From positions 3,162,001-3,226,000 of the forward strand of contig NZ_CP051180.1 in the NCBI RefSeq assembly GCF_012295575.1: DNA of 64,000 bases, in the 5' to 3' direction. The position numbers and the translations under genes are program-made. Below are positions 29,501-38,021 of this stretch, in pieces. The notes below the pieces were generated by a model. The model made no database searches. It was not told the origin of the DNA and saw only the letters and a program-made list of their open reading frames with translations. The DNA is from Ferrimonas lipolytica. Its GTDB lineage: Bacteria; Pseudomonadota; Gammaproteobacteria; Enterobacterales; Shewanellaceae. Within the stretch, counting starts at the first letter, position 1; every line of letters begins with the position of its first letter.

Positions 29501-32500
29501 GTTGACGGTGATGCACTCACGGTAATCAATATTGCGAGCGACAGTAGCGGGAATGGCGAGATTTCAGCAGCGACTGTAGGTGCAACGGTCACAACTGCAC
29601 TTGGTGGTATCGTAACCATCAATGCCGATGGCACTTATGAGTATACCGCTCCGGCAAGCGTTGATCACAGCAGCGGTGCGGTTACTGATAGCTTCTATTA
29701 CCAGGCAGGTGACGGCACCGATACATCTGCATGGACAAGGGTTGCAATCGACTTAGGTGACACTGCGCCGGACGCTAACGATGACACAGATAGTATCGGC
29801 TTTGGCGGCACCGCATACGGTAATGTCATCACCGGGGCCGGCACTGACGGCAGCGGTATTGATTCAATTGGTGCCGACGACACTCAGTTGCAAGACGTGA
29901 GCTTTGATAACACTACCTACAGCAACTGGGATGTGCAGGGTAACCTCACCATTAACACCGATAACGGCATCTTGGTAATCAACAGGGACGGCAGTTACAG
30001 CTACGAGTCAACGCAAGCCGAAAGCGGCAGTCAAACATTATCCAGCTCCGATCTATTTTCCGGAATTGGTGCGCAGTTGTTTGCATACGCAAATAAAACC
30101 GACATCAATATTACCGCTCTGGCTAATACCGGTGCTTCGGTAAATAATTCTAATTCAGTTATCGGGGTCACTTCACCGCTAAACAATAGTCAGATTAGAG
30201 ACTCGGAGGCGCTCGTTATTCAGCTTGATCAAGCTGCCAACAGCGTCGAGTTGCAACTGAATGATATGAAATCTAACGGCTCCGAAACCGTATTCTGGCA
30301 AGCCTACGATATTAACAATCAACTGGTAGATAGTGGGTACACCAATGGTAACGACATATCTATCGCTCCCACTTCTGCGGTTCATGCCATCGTCTTATAC
30401 CAAGAAGATGCCCGCGGGCAAAATGGTTTTACGCTAGTTGATGTAACCATCAATTCTGAGCAAGGTATTCCCACCAGCGACAGTTTCGATTACACCTTAA
30501 TCGACGCCGATGGCGATACCGATTCAGCCACCTTGATCGTTAACCAAGACTCAACTCCTACTGCCATTAATGATTCAGGCAACGTGGCTGAATCGGGTTT
30601 AAATGGCGGCAACGACGAGGGTAGCGGTACCAATACTGCCTTCGGTAATCTATTGGATAACGACACCGGAATAAGCAGCTCAACCCAAATAACCAGTGTT
30701 GAGGGTGAAGTTGCAATCAACGGCATCATTACCGTCACTACCACTTATGGCGTATTAACCGTTCATGTAGATGACAGTAACGGCCAGCGCGCGGGTTATT
30801 ATGAATATGAATTAACCTCACCAGCGAGCACAGATGATGCATCCGAAACAATCAACTACACGGTTGAGAATGGTCTCGGGGAATCCTCAAGTGCCAACCT
30901 AACAATCGATATTATTGATGACGCTCCAGTAGTCAAAGATATCAGTCAGAACCTAATGTCCGATTCGGCCCCAATGACCACCAACTTGAGCTTCGTGCTC
31001 GATCTGTCAGGTAGTATGGATGATCCAGCCGGCAACGGTAAAAGCTACCTAGAAACCGCAGTGGAATCGTTAACGGCTCTTATCAATACTGTCGATGATA
31101 CTGGCGACGTCAATATTCAGATTATCACCTTCTCTGGCAGCACCATGGGTAACTCCACTTGGTTACTAGACGATATTGACGGAGCCATAAACCACTTAAA
31201 CGGCTTGTCTGCAGACGATGGAACCCGCTATAGCACGGCATTAGATACCATAATGGGCAGTGGTCCTCTCCCCGTTGCAGACCAAAGTTTTGTGTACTTT
31301 ATCTCGGACGGTGCTCCAAACGACGGTTATCAAGTAAACGAAAGTCAACAAGATGCCTGGGAGGCCTACCTCGACCAAGATGGCTACTACGATATCGCCT
31401 TTGCAATCGGTATTGGTGATGCACCGCTAAATGAACTACTGCCTATAGCACACTCAAAAGATCCGAACGACGACAATAACAACTACGCCGTTGTCGTTGA
31501 TGATGCTGCAGATTTAACCGCAACGGTGGTCGAGTATTTCGACAACAATAGTATTGAAGGAGAGCTTAATCTGCTCACGGCAAATGGTGGTATTAGCATA
31601 GGCGCTGATGGCGGCAATATCCAAGCAGTAACTATCGATGGAACAACATATACTTACGATGGCAATACCGCTGAACTAGCTGTCACCACCACTCTTGGTG
31701 GGTTATTTACCCTCGACTTCGTAACCGGAACCTACAGCTACACCATCGATGTGGATCGCAATGTCCTCAACGAAACCGAATCTATCAGCGTCGATGTCAT
31801 TGATGGCGACGGCGATACCGATAGCTTATTGCTCGAGCTGCATATCGACTATTACGCTGGGCTTGATGCTAACGTCAACAACATCATCACCAATGGCACT
31901 GAGGGAGGCTCATTAACCCTTGATGCTGCCTATCTTACCCATGGTGATGCGACACCAGAAGACTCACAAATCAGTGCAGTTAATGGCGACGGTGTTTCCC
32001 TCGACAATGGCCTTATCACCATTGCTGATGGCTCCGATGGCGATAGCTTTGAGTATGTCTTGGCAGGTAATAATACCTCCGACAGCGCTGAAGTTTCACT
32101 GGATTACCGTGACTCCACTAAACTGGTCGGTACTCATGAAAATGACATCATCATGAGTCACTCGGCTTCAGCTACGCCTTCTATGGCAGAAATCACCGCA
32201 ACCGTACGTAGTGGCGATACTTACCGCACCTCAAACCAATTTGGCTTTACCGTTTCTGCATTAGCAGCAGGGCTATCGGTTGCGAAAATTGAGATAGATT
32301 TAGCAAGCAAAGATAGCAACGCCTACTTCGACATTGATGACAGTAATTTAAGTTTGGGCAGTAACTCCACAGGTATTGATCAAGCCTCAAATATTTTTGA
32401 TGACATGACGAACGATAGTCCCGTCTTGACTGCCAACTTTGTTGCCGGTGATTTCACCAATGGCGATCAGTTTTGGTTCTCCTTCGATACCGATTACTTA

Positions 32501-33136
32501 GGCAGCGATTACTTTGGCAGGGACTACGGAGCTGATCTGGTCGGCGTTTCCTTCACTGTCACCCTAAGCGATGGCTCGACAATGCAAGGTACCTATGAAT
32601 CTGATGGCAACTCAGGTGCTACCGCCCGTTTATTCGACAGTATTCTTGATGGCCAAGCAGGCGATGATGTACTGATTGCAGATAACGGTAATGATTTACT
32701 GCTCGGTGGCGGCGGTGATGATTTACTCATTGGTGGTTTAGGGAGCGATATATTGACAGGTGGCGCAGGCAGCGACACCTTTATGTGGCAAGATGGTGAC
32801 GCCAATGGTGGCGAAGATGTTATTACAGACTTTGAACAGTTTGAGCGGCTAGAGCTGTCTGAACTGTTGATCGGTGCAACCGCCGATAACATCGGTGAGT
32901 ACTTGTCAGTCAGCAGCGACGGTACTAACACCACCATTAATATTATTGATACCAATGGCACTGCAACAGGCGGCGATAGCCAAACCATTGTGTTGCAAGG
33001 GGTAGATACTGACCTCTCAACCTTACTTGGTGAAGGATCGCTTATCTTCGCTGATGGTAGTGATAATGCGGGCACGGCAACTGCCGCAGTTAGTAACATT
33101 ACTCCACCGCAACAATTAGACACTGATCTGCCATAG
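20570..33136 (+). CDS. LapA/BpfA-type giant RTX adhesin with 28 identical cadherin-like repeats, vWA and RTX domains
   Basis: This 4188-residue surface adhesin starts at a GTG. Residues 1-100 form the retention module that keeps the protein plugged in the outer-membrane pore; it contains the LapG-type cleavage site TAAG at residues 93-96. Residues 151-2838 are 28 copies of a 96-residue cadherin-like repeat (tandem-95 type, each with the Ca2+-site-like DANDTDADSD). Divergent repeats follow to about 3450. A von Willebrand A domain (about 3470-3665) has the MIDAS motif DLSGS at 3478-3482. RTX nonapeptides (GGGGDDLLIGGLGSD, about 4026-4080) and a type I secretion signal close the protein. Its exporter, protease and c-di-GMP receptor follow directly. 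It should mediate attachment and biofilm formation. The repeat count depends on correct assembly. Confidence 0.95.
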   Translation: MRSQVLATTVKISNILGATELVVTGLDGSERLVHIGDIVFAGETVQLPEASAIETASLTADVIPPTNQDIDTEIDAIQQLLLDGGDLEELPETAAGNSEAEGSDSYINIARVGAETIAEAQFDTSGPKAIDLLERDSDNDTATAFSVLTPNDAPVANDDSVNATEDTQFNSVIELDANDTDADSDTLTVVAGTFTTTQGGTIVIAADGSYSYTPAPNFNGTDSVEYTVSDGNLTDTGTLTINVGAVNDAPVANDDSVNATEDTQFNSVIELDANDTDADSDTLTVVAGTFTTTQGGTIVIAADGSYSYTPAPNFNGTDSVEYTVSDGNLTDTGTLTINVGAVNDAPVANDDSVNATEDTQFNSVIELDANDTDVDSDTLTVVAGTFTTTQGGTIVIAADGSYSYTPAPNFNGTDSVEYTVSDGNLTDTGTLTINVGAVNDAPVANDDSVNATEDTQFNSVIELDANDTDADSDTLTVVAGTFTTTQGGTIVIAADGSYSYTPAPNFNGTDSVEYTVSDGNLTDTGTLTINVGAVNDAPVANDDSVNATEDTQFNSVIELDANDTDADSDTLTVVAGTFTTTQGGTIVIAADGSYSYTPAPNFNGTDSVEYTVSDGNLTDTGTLTINVGAVNDAPVANDDSVNATEDTQFNSVIELDANDTDVDSDTLTVVAGTFTTTQGGTIVIAADGSYSYTPAPNFNGTDSVEYTVSDGNLTDTGTLTINVGAVNDAPVANDDSVNATEDTQFNSVIELDANDTDADSDTLTVVAGTFTTTQGGTIVIAADGSYSYTPAPNFNGTDSVEYTVSDGNLTDTGTLTINVGAVNDAPVANDDSVNATEDTQFNSVIELDANDTDADSDTLTVVAGTFTTTQGGTIVIAADGSYSYTPAPNFNGTDSVEYTVSDGNLTDTGTLTINVGAVNDAPVANDDSVNATEDTQFNSVIELDANDTDADSDTLTVVAGTFTTTQGGTIVIAADGSYSYTPAPNFNGTDSVEYTVSDGNLTDTGTLTINVGAVNDAPVANDDSVNATEDTQFNSVIELDANDTDADSDTLTVVAGTFTTTQGGTIVIAADGSYSYTPAPNFNGTDSVEYTVSDGNLTDTGTLTINVGAVNDAPVANDDSVNATEDTQFNSVIELDANDTDADSDTLTVVAGTFTTTQGGTIVIAADGSYSYTPAPNFNGTDSVEYTVSDGNLTDTGTLTINVGAVNDAPVANDDSVNATEDTQFNSVIELDANDTDVDSDTLTVVAGTFTTTQGGTIVIAADGSYSYTPAPNFNGTDSVEYTVSDGNLTDTGTLTINVGAVNDAPVANDDSVNATEDTQFNSVIELDANDTDADSDTLTVVAGTFTTTQGGTIVIAADGSYSYTPAPNFNGTDSVEYTVSDGNLTDTGTLTINVGAVNDAPVANDDSVNATEDTQFNSVIELDANDTDADSDTLTVVAGTFTTTQGGTIVIAADGSYSYTPAPNFNGTDSVEYTVSDGNLTDTGTLTINVGAVNDAPVANDDSVNATEDTQFNSVIELDANDTDVDSDTLTVVAGTFTTTQGGTIVIAADGSYSYTPAPNFNGTDSVEYTVSDGNLTDTGTLTINVGAVNDAPVANDDSVNATEDTQFNSVIELDANDTDADSDTLTVVAGTFTTTQGGTIVIAADGSYSYTPAPNFNGTDSVEYTVSDGNLTDTGTLTINVGAVNDAPVANDDSVNATEDTQFNSVIELDANDTDADSDTLTVVAGTFTTTQGGTIVIAADGSYSYTPAPNFNGTDSVEYTVSDGNLTDTGTLTINVGAVNDAPVANDDSVNATEDTQFNSVIELDANDTDVDSDTLTVVAGTFTTTQGGTIVIAADGSYSYTPAPNFNGTDSVEYTVSDGNLTDTGTLTINVGAVNDAPVANDDSVNATEDTQFNSVIELDANDTDADSDTLTVVAGTFTTTQGGTIVIAADGSYSYTPAPNFNGTDSVEYTVSDGNLTDTGTLTINVGAVNDAPVANDDSVNATEDTQFNSVIELDANDTDADSDTLTVVAGTFTTTQGGTIVIAADGSYSYTPAPNFNGTDSVEYTVSDGNLTDTGTLTINVGAVNDAPVANDDSVNATEDTQFNSVIELDANDTDADSDTLTVVAGTFTTTQGGTIVIAADGSYSYTPAPNFNGTDSVEYTVSDGNLTDTGTLTINVGAVNDAPVANDDSVNATEDTQFNSVIELDANDTDADSDTLTVVAGTFTTTQGGTIVIAADGSYSYTPAPNFNGTDSVEYTVSDGNLTDTGTLTINVGAVNDAPVANDDSVNATEDTQFNSVIELDANDTDADSDTLTVVAGTFTTTQGGTIVIAADGSYSYTPAPNFNGTDSVEYTVSDGNLTDTGTLTINVGAVNDAPVANDDSVNATEDTQFNSVIELDANDTDVDSDTLTVVAGTFTTTQGGTIVIAADGSYSYTPAPNFNGTDSVEYTVSDGNLTDTGTLTINVGAVNDAPVANDDSVNATEDTQFNSVIELDANDTDADSDTLTVVAGTFTTTQGGTIVIAADGSYSYTPAPNFNGTDSVEYTVSDGNLTDTGTLTINVGAVNDAPVANDDSVNATEDTQFNSVIELDANDTDADSDTLTVVAGTFTTTQGGTIVIAADGSYSYTPAPNFNGTDSVEYTVSDGNLTDTGTLTINVGAVNDAPVANDDSVNATEDTQFNSVIELDANDTDVDSDTLTVVAGTFTTTQGGTIVIAADGSYSYTPAPNFNGTDSVEYTVSDGNLTDTGTLTINVGAVNDAPVANDDSVNATEDTQFNSVIELDANDTDADSDTLTVVAGTFTTTQGGTIVIAADGSYSYTPAPNFNGTDSVEYTVSDGNLTDTGTLTINVGAVNDAPVANDDSGLSVAEDGSLELNLLGNDTDIDGDTLSVTSIAGEDLTGAEQTITLNDGSGTVQVAADGTITFVPVANFNGEVSFDYTISDGNGGSGSAKVEITVTPLKDAPIGQPDQFDVVEGASLTLSAAQLVTNDSDVDGDALTVINIASDSSGNGEISAATVGATVTTALGGIVTINADGTYEYTAPASVDHSSGAVTDSFYYQAGDGTDTSAWTRVAIDLGDTAPDANDDTDSIGFGGTAYGNVITGAGTDGSGIDSIGADDTQLQDVSFDNTTYSNWDVQGNLTINTDNGILVINRDGSYSYESTQAESGSQTLSSSDLFSGIGAQLFAYANKTDINITALANTGASVNNSNSVIGVTSPLNNSQIRDSEALVIQLDQAANSVELQLNDMKSNGSETVFWQAYDINNQLVDSGYTNGNDISIAPTSAVHAIVLYQEDARGQNGFTLVDVTINSEQGIPTSDSFDYTLIDADGDTDSATLIVNQDSTPTAINDSGNVAESGLNGGNDEGSGTNTAFGNLLDNDTGISSSTQITSVEGEVAINGIITVTTTYGVLTVHVDDSNGQRAGYYEYELTSPASTDDASETINYTVENGLGESSSANLTIDIIDDAPVVKDISQNLMSDSAPMTTNLSFVLDLSGSMDDPAGNGKSYLETAVESLTALINTVDDTGDVNIQIITFSGSTMGNSTWLLDDIDGAINHLNGLSADDGTRYSTALDTIMGSGPLPVADQSFVYFISDGAPNDGYQVNESQQDAWEAYLDQDGYYDIAFAIGIGDAPLNELLPIAHSKDPNDDNNNYAVVVDDAADLTATVVEYFDNNSIEGELNLLTANGGISIGADGGNIQAVTIDGTTYTYDGNTAELAVTTTLGGLFTLDFVTGTYSYTIDVDRNVLNETESISVDVIDGDGDTDSLLLELHIDYYAGLDANVNNIITNGTEGGSLTLDAAYLTHGDATPEDSQISAVNGDGVSLDNGLITIADGSDGDSFEYVLAGNNTSDSAEVSLDYRDSTKLVGTHENDIIMSHSASATPSMAEITATVRSGDTYRTSNQFGFTVSALAAGLSVAKIEIDLASKDSNAYFDIDDSNLSLGSNSTGIDQASNIFDDMTNDSPVLTANFVAGDFTNGDQFWFSFDTDYLGSDYFGRDYGADLVGVSFTVTLSDGSTMQGTYESDGNSGATARLFDSILDGQAGDDVLIADNGNDLLLGGGGDDLLIGGLGSDILTGGAGSDTFMWQDGDANGGEDVITDFEQFERLELSELLIGATADNIGEYLSVSSDGTNTTINIIDTNGTATGGDSQTIVLQGVDTDLSTLLGEGSLIFADGSDNAGTATAAVSNITPPQQLDTDLP
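21020..29083 (+). repeat. 28 tandem copies of a 288-bp unit inside the adhesin gene
   Basis: The unit encodes NDAPVANDDSV... to ...TINVGAV (96 residues). Copies look identical at the DNA level except for one C/T site that changes Ala to Val in the DTD(A/V)DSD motif. Val occurs in units 3, 6, 12, 15, 18, 24 and 27. This order repeats exactly with a period of 12 units (3456 bp): 21020-24475, 24476-27931, then 4 units to 29083. The next repeat (from 29084) begins the same way but diverges after 10 residues. Confidence 0.97.
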
Positions 33137-33146
33137 GAAGGATGTG

Positions 33147-35288
33147 ATGACAGATAGTAGTGCGGCGCAAGAAAGCGCCGCCATTAACACACCGTTAATT
33201 GATGGGGTGTTATGGTTAGCCAACTTCTTTGAGTTGAGCAACAACAGGGAAAGTATTACCGCCGGGTTGCCATTGCCCGGTGGCGATTTATCCTTGGCGC
33301 ATTTTGCTGATGCAGCCACCCGTGCTGGGCTGCATAGCCGTCGCTTACAAATCGCTTTAACCGAGCTGGATGCAACCGCACTACCCTGTTTATTGGCGAT
33401 TGAGGGCATGCCACCCACCATCTTGCTAAAACTGGATAACAACAGCGCTACCCTGCTTGATCCAATGTCCCATGGCGAACTCACTTGGTCTCGAGCTGAG
33501 TTAGACAATCGCTATCAGGGCAATGCCATCTTTGTTAAACCTGACTATCAACCTAATAGGGAAGCCGACAACAACTCTGCACCTGAAAGCCATTGGTTTT
33601 GGGGGCCGATAAAACGGTCACGTACGCTCTATCGAGATATTGTCGCCGCGTCACTTATCATCAACCTGTTTGCGTTGGTGTCGCCGCTATTTGTGATGAA
33701 TGTTTACGACCGTATTCTGCCCAACCTAGCCTACGACTCGCTATGGGTTCTAGCAACCGGCGCAGGTATCGCCTACCTATTTGATCTGATTCTCAAACAA
33801 GTGCGCGGAAGCTTAATTGATTACGCCGGTAAGCAAACCGATCTGTCGGTATCGCGCTCGTTATTCAGCCGTGTAATGGGCATGCAGATGCACCATCGCC
33901 CTGCCTCGACAGGAGCGTTAGCACGACAGTTCAGTGACTTCGACTCAGTGCGCGAGTTTATCGCTTCAACAACCATCACCACCTTGGTGGATCTGCCCTT
34001 CTCGATACTGTTCATTTTGATCATCGGTTGGGTCAGTGGCCCGTTAGTGTGGCCGCCCATTGCCGCTATCGTCATTATGATTATTGTCACCGCACTACTT
34101 CAAAAAAAAATGGCCCACGCCAGCCAAGAGGCACAACGCTTCGCGGATCTGCGCCACTCCCACCTGTTTGAGTCGATCACTGGTCTTGAGACCATCAAAA
34201 GCAGCGGCGCTGAAGGGGCGATCCAATACACCTGGGAGCAAATGCAAGCGCATAGCGCTAAGTGGCAGATGGAAAGCCGCAAGCTAACCAACTTAGCCAG
34301 CAACTTTTCCGCCTTTATCATGCAGTTCACTGCGGTGGTTACCATCATCTTGGGGGTCTACAGCTTAGAGGCAGGTTTGTTGTCTATGGGGGGGATCATC
34401 GCTGCGGTTATTTTAAGTAGTCGTGCCATCAGCCCAATGTCGCAACTTATTGGTCTGCTCAGCCGAGCTCATAATGTTCGGGCGACACTGAATCAACTCG
34501 ATTCATTAATGCAACTGCCACAAGAGATCGACAACAAACGCCACTATCCCGACATCGGCAAATTAAGCGGTAAGATCAGTGCAACTGAGTTATCGTTTAC
34601 TTACCCAAATCAAGAGTCACCTAGCCTAAAAGAGCTTAATTTCAACATCGAACCTGGCCAACGTGTGGCCGTTATCGGTCGTAATGGCTCAGGTAAAAGC
34701 ACCTTAATCAAGATGGTATTAGGCCTATTCCGCACCGAGCAAGGCAGCCTTCGTCTGGATAACAGCAACATCAACCAGCTACACAGCAATGCGTTACGGC
34801 GCCAAATTGGTTACGTACCGCAAGACATTCGCCTGTTCAGCGGTACCATCCACGAAAATATCGTGCTTGGGTGTCGTAACATCAGCAACCAGCAGCTGCA
34901 ACAAGCAATTGAACGCTCTGGGGTCAGCCTGTTCACTAACCTAGATTCCGAAGGAATCAACCGACAGGTGGGAGAATCTGGATTAGCGCTGTCTGTTGGG
35001 CAACGTCAGGCAATCGCATTAGCTCGAGCACTGCTCACCGACCCGCCTATCTTAGTGCTCGACGAACCAACGGCCAGCCTCGATGCCCGCGCAGAGTTGC
35101 AATTCATGCGTACCATTCAACAGTTACCGCGAGACAAAACCATCTTGCTGGTTACCCACAAGCAGCCGCTAATGGATTTGGTTGACAGGCTAATGGTATT
35201 AGAGCGCGGCCGCTTAATTGCCCAAGGGCCACGGCAACAAGTATTAGACAAGCTGCGTAATAATGGCGCCAAGCGAGGTGAGCAATGA
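33147..35288 (+). CDS. lapB: Type I secretion ABC transporter (LapB-type)
   Basis: The 713-residue protein has an N-terminal C39-peptidase-like domain (about 1-140) without the catalytic Cys, as usual for adhesin and RTX exporters. A membrane domain follows (about 165-440; segments IVAASLIINLFALVSPLFVMNVYDRILP and others). The nucleotide-binding domain has Walker A GRNGSGKST, signature LSVGQRQAIALARA and Walker B ILVLDEPTASLD. It exports the adhesin in one step with the HlyD and TolC partners. I start at the ATG at 33147 (AGGAAGG 5 bases upstream); a GTG directly before it is in frame. It overlaps the next gene by 4 bases. Confidence 0.93.
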   Translation: MTDSSAAQESAAINTPLIDGVLWLANFFELSNNRESITAGLPLPGGDLSLAHFADAATRAGLHSRRLQIALTELDATALPCLLAIEGMPPTILLKLDNNSATLLDPMSHGELTWSRAELDNRYQGNAIFVKPDYQPNREADNNSAPESHWFWGPIKRSRTLYRDIVAASLIINLFALVSPLFVMNVYDRILPNLAYDSLWVLATGAGIAYLFDLILKQVRGSLIDYAGKQTDLSVSRSLFSRVMGMQMHHRPASTGALARQFSDFDSVREFIASTTITTLVDLPFSILFILIIGWVSGPLVWPPIAAIVIMIIVTALLQKKMAHASQEAQRFADLRHSHLFESITGLETIKSSGAEGAIQYTWEQMQAHSAKWQMESRKLTNLASNFSAFIMQFTAVVTIILGVYSLEAGLLSMGGIIAAVILSSRAISPMSQLIGLLSRAHNVRATLNQLDSLMQLPQEIDNKRHYPDIGKLSGKISATELSFTYPNQESPSLKELNFNIEPGQRVAVIGRNGSGKSTLIKMVLGLFRTEQGSLRLDNSNINQLHSNALRRQIGYVPQDIRLFSGTIHENIVLGCRNISNQQLQQAIERSGVSLFTNLDSEGINRQVGESGLALSVGQRQAIALARALLTDPPILVLDEPTASLDARAELQFMRTIQQLPRDKTILLVTHKQPLMDLVDRLMVLERGRLIAQGPRQQVLDKLRNNGAKRGEQ

Positions 35289-36655
35289 GCACCTTGCAAG
35301 CCAACCGCTACGACTGGGACGATCAACTGCTGTTCCACCCACCAAGCTACAAACGCAAGGTGATATGGATTCTGATCGCATTGGTGGTGAGCTTTTTAAC
35401 ATGGGCCAGCCTGAGCACCTTAGATGAGGTAACGCGTGGCCAAGGTAAAGTAGTGCCATCGTCGCAAGTACAGATAATTCAAAGTCTGGACGGCGGTGTG
35501 GTTGAAGCATTGATGGTACGAGAAGGGATGCTAGTAGAGAAAGGGACGCCGCTACTGCGTATCGATGCTACCCGCTTTGCATCTGACCTGGCTCAACGCC
35601 AGCAAGAAACCTTAAACCTACAGTTTGGGGTATATCGACTTGAGGCACAGTTGGCTAGCGTATCTATCTCCAGCAGCGACTCCCAAGGTGGCTGGCAACA
35701 ACAGATAAACGTAACCCAGCAGCCACTGGAACTGCCAAAAACACTTACTGAAGCATGGCCTAACTTGGCAAAGCAACACCAAGCGGATTATAAAAACCAG
35801 CTCGAACAGCTGCAAAACCAGCTCAAGATACAAGCGCAAGTTATTAATAAAAAAGAAAATGAACTCAGAGATCTGGCAAGTCGTTTAAAGACACTAGGCA
35901 TGAGTTATCAGCTGGTTCGGCGCGAGCTTGAGATCACTAAACCACTGGAAGAGCGTGGTATCGTATCCGAGGTTGAACTGATTAAACTACAGCGCGCCGC
36001 AAATGATGTTGAAGGCGAACTAACCTCGTTACGACACCTGCGCCCCTCACTGTTACTGGAGCGCGATGAGGCGGTATTGAAGCGTCGTGAAGTGGTACTG
36101 GTATTCCAGAGCGAAACTCAAGCGGAGCTGAATGAGATAAGTGCCCAACTGGCGCGACTCAATGAGGCTAACGTGGGCGCGCAAGACAAGGTCGATCGCA
36201 CCCTTATCGTTTCGCCGGTGGCAGGAACGATTAAATCACTCAACATTAATACCCTTGGCGGTGTTGTGCAGCCGGGTCAAGAGTTGATTGAGATCGTTCC
36301 CTCTGAAGACAACCTATTGGTCGAAGTGCAGATCGCCCCCAAAGATATCGCTTTTCTCCGTCCTGGATTACCAGCCACCGTAAAGGTAACTGCCTACGAT
36401 TTTACCCGCTACGGCGGGCTCTCCGGCAAGGTAGAGCAAATCAGTGCCGATACCATTACCGACGAAGAAGGCAACAGTTTTTATGTCGTGCGAGTTCGCA
36501 CGGAGAGTAATCGGCTCGGCAAAGCCGGTGAACCAATGCCAATAATCCCTGGCATGGTTACGTCAGTTGACGTACTGACCGGGGAAAAAAGCGTGTTGGC
36601 ATATTTAATGAAGCCAATCTTACGCGCTAAAGATAATGCGCTACGAGAGCGTTAA
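35285..36655 (+). CDS. lapC: HlyD-family membrane fusion protein of the adhesin exporter (LapC-type)
   Basis: The 456-residue protein has one N-terminal membrane helix (VIWILIALVVSFLTWASLS, about 22-40). A lipoyl-like half-motif (QIIQSLDGGVVEALMVREGMLVEKGTPLLRID), a long periplasmic coiled coil (about 120-300) and the second lipoyl half and beta-barrel (IVSPVAGTIKSLNINTLGGVVQPGQELIEIVP) follow. It ends with a typical HlyD C-terminus. It bridges the ABC transporter and the TolC-like channel. The ATG lies within the end of the transporter gene. Confidence 0.93.
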   Translation: MSTLQANRYDWDDQLLFHPPSYKRKVIWILIALVVSFLTWASLSTLDEVTRGQGKVVPSSQVQIIQSLDGGVVEALMVREGMLVEKGTPLLRIDATRFASDLAQRQQETLNLQFGVYRLEAQLASVSISSSDSQGGWQQQINVTQQPLELPKTLTEAWPNLAKQHQADYKNQLEQLQNQLKIQAQVINKKENELRDLASRLKTLGMSYQLVRRELEITKPLEERGIVSEVELIKLQRAANDVEGELTSLRHLRPSLLLERDEAVLKRREVVLVFQSETQAELNEISAQLARLNEANVGAQDKVDRTLIVSPVAGTIKSLNINTLGGVVQPGQELIEIVPSEDNLLVEVQIAPKDIAFLRPGLPATVKVTAYDFTRYGGLSGKVEQISADTITDEEGNSFYVVRVRTESNRLGKAGEPMPIIPGMVTSVDVLTGEKSVLAYLMKPILRAKDNALRER

Positions 36656-36686
36656 CAGTGAATTGTCTTCCAAAGGATGGAATAGA

Positions 36687-38009
36687 ATGAAAACCATTGC
36701 ACCAATTGTGGTGTTAACTAGCAGTATGTTGCTAGCAACCGCCGCCAATGCTGCAACGCTGGAGCAAGCCGTTGCTTACACATTGGATACCAACCCGCAA
36801 ATCCGGTTGAGCTTTAATAGCTTTAAAGCCCGTGAAGAGCAGGTTAACGAAGCTCGCGCAGATTACCTTCCTCAGGTAGATCTGTTTGCTAATTACGGTT
36901 ACACCAACGCCGATAACCCAACAGGTCGCCTAGGCGGAGATCACGACCTTGAGCACGACCCACGTCAGTCCGGGATCTCGCTAACGCAATTGATCTTTGA
37001 TGGTTTCCGCACCCCTGGCGAAGTAAAGCGCCTGGGCTTTGAGGCATCCGCGGAACAATGGGCATTATTTTCCTCAGCTGAAGATCTGGCCCTGACTGTG
37101 GTGCAGCGCTACATCGAGATGCTGACCGCTGAACAACAGCTGGAGCTAACCGATCACAACCTGCAAAACCACCAGATGATTCATGAGAAGATCCGCCAGC
37201 GCTCTGACTCGGGTCTTGGCTCTAACGCCGATATAGCGCAAAGCGCTGGTCGTCTTGCCCGTGCTAACTCTAATCGCATTGCGGCCTACAACAACCTGCT
37301 TGATGCTCAAGCCCAATACCGCAATGTGGTCAATCTTGATCCAGATAACCTCGTAACACCGGTACCGGATCACGACATGTTGCCAAAGGATCTGGCTGAA
37401 GCAATATTGCTTACCGATGGTCACCCATTATTAAAAAGTGCCGCCTTTGATGTCGACGCAGCCAAGCAGCAGCGAGATGTCGCTAAAGCCGATAACTATC
37501 CAACATTGGAACTGCGCTTAGATGGTACCTGGGGCGAAGAGTTAGACAACCAGTACGGCCACAACAACGATCTCAGTGCCACCTTAGAGATGCGTTACAA
37601 CCTGTTCGCCGGCGGCGCAACCAAAGCTCGGATCCGCAGCGCCGCCTACCAACTGGGCTCGGCCAAATCGGTTCGAGAACGTGCCAACCGCGATGTTATC
37701 GAAGGAATGCGCCTATCTTGGAGTGCCTATGAACAACTGGGGATACAAAAGGACTATATCCGCCAGCATGTTGAGGCAAGCAAAGAGGCCCAGCTAGCGT
37801 ACAGTGAACAATTTCGTTTAGGCCAACGAACGTTATTGGATCTACTCGATACCGAAAATGAGCTATTCCAAGCGCGTCAAGACTACGTCAATAGCGAGAT
37901 GCAAGAGTTACTCGCTAAGTATCGAGTGTTGAACGCCAGTGGTCGCCTACTCGACTCACTTCGAGTAACACGGCCACCGGAGTGGTCGGCCGAACGTGAC
38001 TACCAATAA
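36687..38009 (+). CDS. TolC-family outer membrane channel (LapE/AggA-type)
   Basis: The 440-residue protein has a Sec signal peptide (MKTIAPIVVL to TAANAATLEQ) and two TolC/OEP repeats (TLEQAVAYTLDTNPQIRLSF near the start; a second half from about 230). Its C-terminal LDLLDTENELFQARQDYVNSEM pattern is typical of type I secretion channels. I chose the ATG at 36687 because it begins the signal peptide and has AAAGGA upstream; the open frame extends to 36636 inside the HlyD gene. In LapA-type systems this protein also holds the adhesin at the surface through the retention module. Confidence 0.92.
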   Translation: MKTIAPIVVLTSSMLLATAANAATLEQAVAYTLDTNPQIRLSFNSFKAREEQVNEARADYLPQVDLFANYGYTNADNPTGRLGGDHDLEHDPRQSGISLTQLIFDGFRTPGEVKRLGFEASAEQWALFSSAEDLALTVVQRYIEMLTAEQQLELTDHNLQNHQMIHEKIRQRSDSGLGSNADIAQSAGRLARANSNRIAAYNNLLDAQAQYRNVVNLDPDNLVTPVPDHDMLPKDLAEAILLTDGHPLLKSAAFDVDAAKQQRDVAKADNYPTLELRLDGTWGEELDNQYGHNNDLSATLEMRYNLFAGGATKARIRSAAYQLGSAKSVRERANRDVIEGMRLSWSAYEQLGIQKDYIRQHVEASKEAQLAYSEQFRLGQRTLLDLLDTENELFQARQDYVNSEMQELLAKYRVLNASGRLLDSLRVTRPPEWSAERDYQ

Positions 38010-38021
38010 GAAGAACTGACC

